Origin: DATKJS01 sp050015275
GTDB lineage: Bacteria > Acidobacteriota > Aminicenantia > Aminicenantales > Saccharicenantaceae
NCBI GenBank assembly: GCA_050015275.1
Contig: JBEKBS010000005.1
Location: forward strand, 1 to 64,000
Length of the DNA stretch: 64,000 nucleotides
Direction of reading: 5' to 3'
The position numbers and the translations under genes are program-made. Shown here in pieces: positions 59,393 to 64,000 of this stretch. The notes under the pieces were generated by a model. It did not search any database. It worked only from the letters and a program-made list of their open reading frames with translations, and had not been told where the DNA came from. The first letter of the stretch is position 1. Each line of letters starts with the position of its first letter.

Positions 59393-59421
59393 ATTATTCC
59401 CTCGGGGCTCCCGACTGTCAA
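59393..59421 (-). promoter_or_regulatory. Promoter of the GT39 gene
   Basis: Minus-strand TTGACA (59421-59416), 17-base spacer, AATAAT (59398-59393). Confidence 0.72.
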
Positions 59422-59444
59422 TCCCGTCCTCGGCTTTGGGCAAA

Positions 59445-59474
59445 TTGACCGGCGGCGGCGCCTTGTGGTATAAG
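59445..59474 (+). promoter_or_regulatory. Promoter of the keto-sugar gene cluster
   Basis: TTGACC (59445-59450), 18-base spacer, TATAAG (59469-59474), about 160 bases before the oxidoreductase start. The two divergent promoters have -35 boxes only 23 bases apart. Confidence 0.6.
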
Positions 59475-59639
59475 CCTCTTAGGTATCCGGAAATAGTCTT
59501 TCATGAAGACGACGACCGCCTCCGCACCCAGAGCGCCGCGCGCCCCCGCTCCATTTCCCGATCGGCTTCCGGCCCTGCGGCGCCCTCGCCTTTCTTCCCG
59601 GAACGGACGTCATAAATCTCAACGACAAGGATGGTGAGC

Positions 59640-61031
59640 ATGGACGAAACGAAAAAGGTCCCGACCGAAGAGAAAACTTTTTCCCGCAGGACGTTCTTGG
59701 GCGCCTCCGCCGCCGCGGCGGCCGGCGTGATGGTCGTGCCGCGACACGTCATCGGCGCCACTCAGAAAAAGAAGGCGCCGAGCGACACGCTGAACCTCGC
59801 TTGTGTCGGCGTCGGCGGCATGGGCTTTTCCGACACCCGCGGCGTCCGCTCCGAAAACATCGTCGCCCTGTGCGATGTGGACGACGAGATGGTGGCCAAG
59901 CTGCTGCGCTCCGACGAGGTCGAACCGAAAGAGAAGGCCATGTACGAGAAGGCGGCGAAATACCATGACTGGCGCCGTCTCCTGGACAAGGAAAAGGGGA
60001 TCGACGCCCTCACCGTGACCGTGCCCGACCACAACCACGCGATCATCGCCATGGCGGCCATCAAGCTGGGCAAGCACGTCTACGTCCAGAAACCCCTCAC
60101 CCACACGATCAAGGAAGCCCGGATGCTGGCCAAGGCGGCCAAGGAGGCGAACGTCGTCACCCAGATGGGCAACCAGGGCCACTCCAAGGAAGGCGCGCGC
60201 CTGATCTGCGAGTGGATCCGGGACGGGGCGATTGGCAACGTCTATGAAGTCCACAACTGGACGAACCGCCCCATCTGGCCCCAGGGGATCGATGCTCCCA
60301 AGGAAATCCCGTCCGTTCCCTCGACGCTCGATTGGGACGTCTGGCTCGGGCCGGCCCCGTTCCGGCCTTACCATCCCGCCTACCATCCTTTCGCCTGGCG
60401 CGGCTTTTGGGATTTCGGGACCGGGGCCCTCGGCGACATGGGCGCCCACATCCTTGACCAGCCGTTCTGGGCTCTGAATCTCGGCCATCCGACAAGCGTC
60501 CAGGCCAGCTCGACGCCGTTCACCAAGGATTGCTACCCGTGGGCCGAGGTCGTCACCTACGAATTTCCCGCCCGGGGTGCCATGGGACCGGTCAAGATGA
60601 TGTGGTGGGACGGCGGACTGACCCCGCCCCGGCCGCCGGAGCTCGAAGACGGGCGGATGATGGGGGACGAGGGCGGCGGCTGCCTCTTCCGCGGCGACAA
60701 GGGTGTCCTGATGTGCAGCGTCTACGGCGAGGACCCGCGCCTTATCCCCGAATCGCGGATGAAGGAATATAAGAGGCCCGAGAAGACCATCCCCCGCTCG
60801 CCCGGGATCCGCGAGGAATGGATCGAGGCCATCAAGAAGGGGACGAAGTCGACGACCGATTTTTCGTATTCGGGCCCCCTCACGGAGGTCATGCTCCTGG
60901 CCAACGTGGCCGCCCGGCTGAAGGACAAGAACATCAAGCTTCTCTGGGACGGCGCGAAGATGGAGTTCACGAACCTGCCGGAAGCGAATCAATTCCTCTC
61001 CTATGACTATCGCCCCGGCTGGAGCCTGTGA
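59640..61031 (+). CDS. Tat-exported Gfo/Idh/MocA-family oxidoreductase, 463 aa
   Basis: A twin-arginine signal (FSRRTFLGASAAAAAG) predicts folded export with cofactor bound. The Rossmann motif is VGVGGMG (about 56-62). The catalytic EKP motif of the family reads QKP here (VYVQKPLTHT, about 148-157), while the second-domain metal/substrate block WRGFWDFGTGALGDMGAHILDQ is intact. Such enzymes oxidise or reduce sugar hydroxyls at C3 with NAD(P). AAGG lies 9 bases before ATG 59640; ATG 59631 is an alternative. Followed by DUF1080 and ThuA-like genes, all with export signals. Confidence 0.88.
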   Translation: MDETKKVPTEEKTFSRRTFLGASAAAAAGVMVVPRHVIGATQKKKAPSDTLNLACVGVGGMGFSDTRGVRSENIVALCDVDDEMVAKLLRSDEVEPKEKAMYEKAAKYHDWRRLLDKEKGIDALTVTVPDHNHAIIAMAAIKLGKHVYVQKPLTHTIKEARMLAKAAKEANVVTQMGNQGHSKEGARLICEWIRDGAIGNVYEVHNWTNRPIWPQGIDAPKEIPSVPSTLDWDVWLGPAPFRPYHPAYHPFAWRGFWDFGTGALGDMGAHILDQPFWALNLGHPTSVQASSTPFTKDCYPWAEVVTYEFPARGAMGPVKMMWWDGGLTPPRPPELEDGRMMGDEGGGCLFRGDKGVLMCSVYGEDPRLIPESRMKEYKRPEKTIPRSPGIREEWIEAIKKGTKSTTDFSYSGPLTEVMLLANVAARLKDKNIKLLWDGAKMEFTNLPEANQFLSYDYRPGWSL

Positions 61032-61061
61032 TTCTAACCTCCTGATCTATCGAGGTGACAG

Positions 61062-61811
61062 ATGAAAAGATCCTATGCTCTTCCGCTCTTCGTCGCGGTC
61101 GCCTTCCTGAGCCAGGCGGCGCTGGCCCGGGATCAGTGGCAGATCCACGATCCCAACCGACCCATGGCTCCCGTCATCACGCCGGGCCCGGCCGGGCCGC
61201 CCGTCCCGCCGCCCTCGGACGCCCTCGTTCTGTTCGACGGCAGGGACCTCTCCCAATGGTCGGACGCCAAGGGCCTGCCGGCCAAGTGGAAGGTCGAGAA
61301 TGGCTATGTCGAGGTCGCGCCCAACACCGGCTCGATCCGGACCGTCAAGGGTTTCGGCGACTGCCAGCTCCACGTCGAGTGGATGGCGCCGTCACCGGCC
61401 AAGGGCGAGGGCCAGGACCGAGGCAACAGCGGCGTCTTCCTCATGGACCTTTATGAGGTCCAGGTCCTCGACTGCTACAACAACAAGACTTATGCCGACG
61501 GCCAGACCGCAGCCATTTATGGCCAGTATCCGCCTCTCGTCAACGCCTGCCGTCCGCCTGGGGAATGGCAGACCTATGATATCGTTTTCCACAGGCCGCG
61601 GTTCGACAAGGACGGCAAGGTCCTCGCCCCGGCCCGGATGACCGTCTTCCACAACGGGGTTCTGGTCCACGAAGGCGCCCGGCTGACGGGACCGACGGCC
61701 CATAAGGCCCGGCCTCCCTACAAGATGCATGCCGACAAGCTCCCGGTTTCCCTCCAGGATCACGGACACCCCGTCCGGTTCAGGGACATCTGGATCCGGA
61801 ACCTGGAGTGA
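61062..61811 (+). CDS. DUF1080 / 3-keto-disaccharide hydrolase-like protein, 249 aa
   Basis: A signal peptide (about 1-22) precedes a jelly-roll domain of the DUF1080 family: DALVLFDGRDLSQWSDAKG (entry strand), DCQLHVEWMAPSPAKGEGQDRGNSGVFLMDLYEVQVLD (central sheet), PPGEWQTYDIVFHRPRFDKDG and FRDIWIRNLE (end). Members act on 3-keto-glycosides. AGGTGA precedes the ATG by 4 bases. It is 30 bases after the oxidoreductase gene. Confidence 0.9.
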   Translation: MKRSYALPLFVAVAFLSQAALARDQWQIHDPNRPMAPVITPGPAGPPVPPPSDALVLFDGRDLSQWSDAKGLPAKWKVENGYVEVAPNTGSIRTVKGFGDCQLHVEWMAPSPAKGEGQDRGNSGVFLMDLYEVQVLDCYNNKTYADGQTAAIYGQYPPLVNACRPPGEWQTYDIVFHRPRFDKDGKVLAPARMTVFHNGVLVHEGARLTGPTAHKARPPYKMHADKLPVSLQDHGHPVRFRDIWIRNLE

Positions 61812-61893
61812 ATTTCCCGCCCGCCCGCCCGGGATGGGGACGGAGGCTGAGATCGTCCCGGAAAAGGAACGGCCTGTTGAGAGAGGGGAAAAA

Positions 61894-62637
61894 ATGAAAA
61901 AACGCTTGGTCCTGACCGTGCTTGTCGCCGGCCTGTGCGCGGGAGCCGCGCTCGCCGGGCCTGTCCAGACCCCGAAAAAACAAAAGACCGCCCTCTTCGT
62001 CTGGGGCGGCTGGGAGGGTCACGAGCCAAAACAGTGCGTGGACATTTTTGCCCCCTGGCTCGAATCGCAGGGCTTCAAGGTCGAGGTCTCCAATTCTCTC
62101 GATGCCTACCTCGACCTCGAGAAGCTCAAATCGTTGGACCTTATCGTCCAGGCCTTCACGCAGGGCAACATCAAGCCCGAGCAGGAACGCAACCTCGAGG
62201 AGGCCGTCAAGAGCGGCGTCGGGCTGGCCGGCTGGCACGGCGGCCTGGCCGACTCCTTCCGTTCCAATGTCGAATACCAGTTCATGGTCGGCGGCCAGTG
62301 GGTCGCCCATCCGGGCGGGATCATCGATTACGATGTCGACATCACTAAACCGTCCGACCCGATCGTCCAGGGGCTCCGGAAGCGGTTCCACATAAAATCC
62401 GAGCAATATTACATGCTGGTCGACCCGCTCAATGAGGTCCTGGCGACAACGACGTTCTCGGGCCAGTACGCGCCCTGGACCAAGGGGGTGGTCATGCCCG
62501 TCGTCTGGAAAAAGCCCTACGGCAAAGGCCGGATATTTTATACGTCGCTTGGCCACTCGGCCTCGGTCTTCGACATTCCCGAGGCCCGGGAGATCGTCAA
62601 GCGTGGCCTGCTCTGGGCCGCGCACGTCATCGAATGA
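61894..62637 (+). CDS. ThuA-like exported protein, 247 aa
   Basis: A signal peptide (KKRLVLTVLVAGLCAGAALA) leads to a ThuA domain: TALFVWGGWEGHEPKQC, FKVEVSNSLDAYLDLEKLKSLDLIVQAFTQG, GLAGWHGGLADSF, YQFMVGGQWVAHPGG, and GKGRIFYTSLGHSASVFDIPEAREIVKRGLLWA at the end. ThuA relatives take part in trehalose and other disaccharide use; the fold is GATase-like but without a glutaminase triad. GAGAGGGG lies 7 bases upstream. Third gene of the cluster. Confidence 0.9.
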   Translation: MKKRLVLTVLVAGLCAGAALAGPVQTPKKQKTALFVWGGWEGHEPKQCVDIFAPWLESQGFKVEVSNSLDAYLDLEKLKSLDLIVQAFTQGNIKPEQERNLEEAVKSGVGLAGWHGGLADSFRSNVEYQFMVGGQWVAHPGGIIDYDVDITKPSDPIVQGLRKRFHIKSEQYYMLVDPLNEVLATTTFSGQYAPWTKGVVMPVVWKKPYGKGRIFYTSLGHSASVFDIPEAREIVKRGLLWAAHVIE

Positions 62638-62682
62638 GGGCGCGAGATCCTGCGCCCCCAAGTCCGCGAAAGGACGGGAAGG

Positions 62683-63897
62683 ATGAAGAGCGACCTGACA
62701 ACCGGGGACGTCCAGAAACCCCCGATCCACTCGTTCACCCTCTCGTTCGACCCTCCGGTCGAAGAGGAGTTCATGGATGACTTCCTCGAGAAGTCCTTGG
62801 GCCAGGTCCGTCTGACGATCATCGCCGGCGCCCTGTTTTACTCCGGATTCGGGATCCTGGACGCGGTCGTCGCCCCGGCCGCGATGAAGACACTCTGGGC
62901 CATCCGTTTCGCCGGCTTCCTTCCGATCAGCGCCCTGCTCTTCCTGCTGACGTACTTCCGCCCGTTCCGGCGGGTCTGGCAGGGGGCCCTCTCCCTGTGG
63001 TGCCTGATCGGCGGGCTGGGCATCGTGGGCATGATCGGGGTCGTCCGGGGAGAAGCGCAACACTCCTATTACGCGGGCCTGATCATGGTCTACATCGTCC
63101 TTTACACCTGGTCCCGGGTGCGCTTCATCTGGGCCACGCTCACGGGCTGGCTGATCGTCGCGGCCTACGAGATCCTGACCCTCGGTTTCCTCCATTTCCC
63201 GGCCCCGGTCATGTGGACCCACAATTTCTTTTTCATCGGGTCGAATTTCCTGGGCATGCTCGCCTGCTACTCGATTGAACGCTACGCCCGGACGGACTTC
63301 ATGATGGCCCGCCTTCTCCGGGAGGAGCAGGAGAAGGTCCGGTTGGCCAACCAGGAGCTGAACGAGAGGAACGAAGAACTCAAGGGGCTGGCCGAGATCG
63401 ACGACCTCACCAAGATCCCCAACCGGCGGATGTTCGAGCAGGAATTGAAGCGGGGCTGGCGCCGCATGGTCCGGACCAGCCGCCCGCTGACACTCCTTCT
63501 CTGCGACGTCGACAACTTCAAGGCTTACAACGACACTTACGGACACCAGGCCGGGGACGAGTGCCTGGTCAAGATCGCCAGGGCGGTCCAGGGCTCGGCC
63601 CGTCGCCCCGGCGACTACTCAGCCCGCTACGGCGGCGAAGAATTCGCGGTCATCCTCCAGGACACGGGGATCGAGGGCGCTCAGCACGTCGCCGAGAGGA
63701 TCTGCCATACGGTCCGGACGCTGACGATCCCCCATACCGGGTCCACAGTGGCGAAACACGTCACGATCAGCGTAGGGGCCGCCACGATCCAGCCGACCCA
63801 TGAGCGCGAGCCGGAGGCCCTGGTCCGGAAGGCGGACGAGTGCCTCTACCAGGCCAAGGGGGAGGGACGGGACCGGGTCGTGGTCGCCAAGGCCTGA
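62683..63897 (+). CDS. Membrane diguanylate cyclase (GGDEF), 404 aa
   Basis: A cytoplasmic N-terminal stretch (1-40) is followed by about six membrane helices (42-200, a MASE-like sensor of unrecognised type), a coiled-coil linker (EEQEKVRLANQELNERNEELKGL, in parts) and a GGDEF domain. The active site GGEEF is at 317-321, and the product-inhibition I-site R-P-G-D is at 308-311, exactly five residues upstream, so the enzyme should be active and feedback-inhibited by c-di-GMP. AAAGGA lies 8 bases before the ATG. It is probably not part of the keto-sugar operon functionally. Confidence 0.9.
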   Translation: MKSDLTTGDVQKPPIHSFTLSFDPPVEEEFMDDFLEKSLGQVRLTIIAGALFYSGFGILDAVVAPAAMKTLWAIRFAGFLPISALLFLLTYFRPFRRVWQGALSLWCLIGGLGIVGMIGVVRGEAQHSYYAGLIMVYIVLYTWSRVRFIWATLTGWLIVAAYEILTLGFLHFPAPVMWTHNFFFIGSNFLGMLACYSIERYARTDFMMARLLREEQEKVRLANQELNERNEELKGLAEIDDLTKIPNRRMFEQELKRGWRRMVRTSRPLTLLLCDVDNFKAYNDTYGHQAGDECLVKIARAVQGSARRPGDYSARYGGEEFAVILQDTGIEGAQHVAERICHTVRTLTIPHTGSTVAKHVTISVGAATIQPTHEREPEALVRKADECLYQAKGEGRDRVVVAKA

Positions 63898-63955
63898 TCC
63901 CAACGATCCTCCCGGAGAGCGCCAGCCGGCGGCGATGAGGCCGTCCGAAGACCTT

Positions 63956-64000
63956 TCACTTCTCCCGGCTGATGGCCGAAATGGCCAGCCAATAGACAAC
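63956..64000 (-). CDS. C-terminal end of a minus-strand gene (cut by window end)
   Basis: The minus frame entering at base 64000 reads VVYWLAISAISREK and stops with TGA at 63958-63956. A hydrophobic end followed by Ser-Arg-Glu-Lys suggests the last transmembrane helix of a membrane protein. Fourteen residues are too few to identify it. Confidence 0.4.
   Translation of the reverse strand, partial: VVYWLAISAISREK

Overview
This is a GC-rich bacterial chromosome segment with dense, mostly housekeeping gene content on both strands. I see no CRISPR array, transposase, prophage or rRNA. Organism: Gram-negative (LPS-export permease, TonB-dependent receptors, efflux adaptor). Two GWxTD-type secreted proteins, Oar-like receptors with an N-terminal carboxypeptidase-regulatory domain, many TPR proteins, a TPR-fused sulfatase-like enzyme and DUF4388/Yip1 proteins together point to the Acidobacteriota / Candidatus Aminicenantes neighbourhood. 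This is inferred from gene content; no marker was searched.

Layout. 1-4270: end of groES, groL with a terminator, then one gene encoding fused LptF and LptG halves. 4292-8845 (minus): DUF151 nuclease-like protein, an endonuclease Q-type PHP repair nuclease ending in a sliding-clamp-binding motif, and a membrane-anchored sulfatase-fold protein with TPRs. 8952-20169: two paralogous outer-membrane receptors, then plus-strand GWxTD/TPR, carboxypeptidase-regulatory/TPR and GWxTD secreted proteins, then a secreted protein of unknown function. 20357-22852: ddl-ruvX-mltG. 23076-25046: secreted protein, tRNA-Gly(GCC), tRNA-Cys(GCA), Yip1 protein. 25074-27558: pyrK-pyrD-pyrF. 27919-34247: aminotransferase, pyruvate phosphate dikinase, NagX-like acyltransferase, histone-deacetylase-family hydrolase. 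34254-40897 (minus): M20 peptidase and a coupled operon DUF4388 / (tiny membrane ORF) / miaA / hflX / TPR-SLH protein / pgsA. 41186-43842: adaptor, ABC ATPase and Yip1 protein with no permease. 44072-47321: inositol-monophosphatase family, LecA-like protein, accB-accC. 47449-54760: ffh, a GATase1-like protein, and the rpsP-khpA-rimM-trmD-rplS-rnhB-TPR operon. 54904-56692: ECF sigma factor, anti-sigma factor and a secretin-N-domain-like exported protein. 56923-59358: glycosyltransferase 39 family and a DDAH-like amidinohydrolase. 59640-63897: exported Gfo/Idh/MocA oxidoreductase, DUF1080 and ThuA-like proteins (probable periplasmic keto-sugar chemistry), then a diguanylate cyclase. The window closes on the last codons of a minus-strand gene.

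Regulation visible in sequence. Many intergenic regions carry sigma-70 type promoters (TTGACA-like, about 17 bp, TATAAT-like). Several are placed so that the transcript would begin at or within a few bases of the start codon, suggesting frequent leaderless mRNAs. Operon genes are often joined by 4-bp ATGA overlaps. Intrinsic terminators follow groL, both receptor genes, the EndoQ gene, the rnhB/TPR operon and the sigma-factor operon.

No single spectacular new system is evident. The most promising leads are the clamp-tagged EndoQ, the receptor/GWxTD envelope cluster with a long structured leader, the permease-less ABC set with a Yip1 protein, the sigma/anti-sigma/secretin-N operon, the 26-codon membrane ORF joined by a CTGA overlap, and a dispersed intergenic palindrome.
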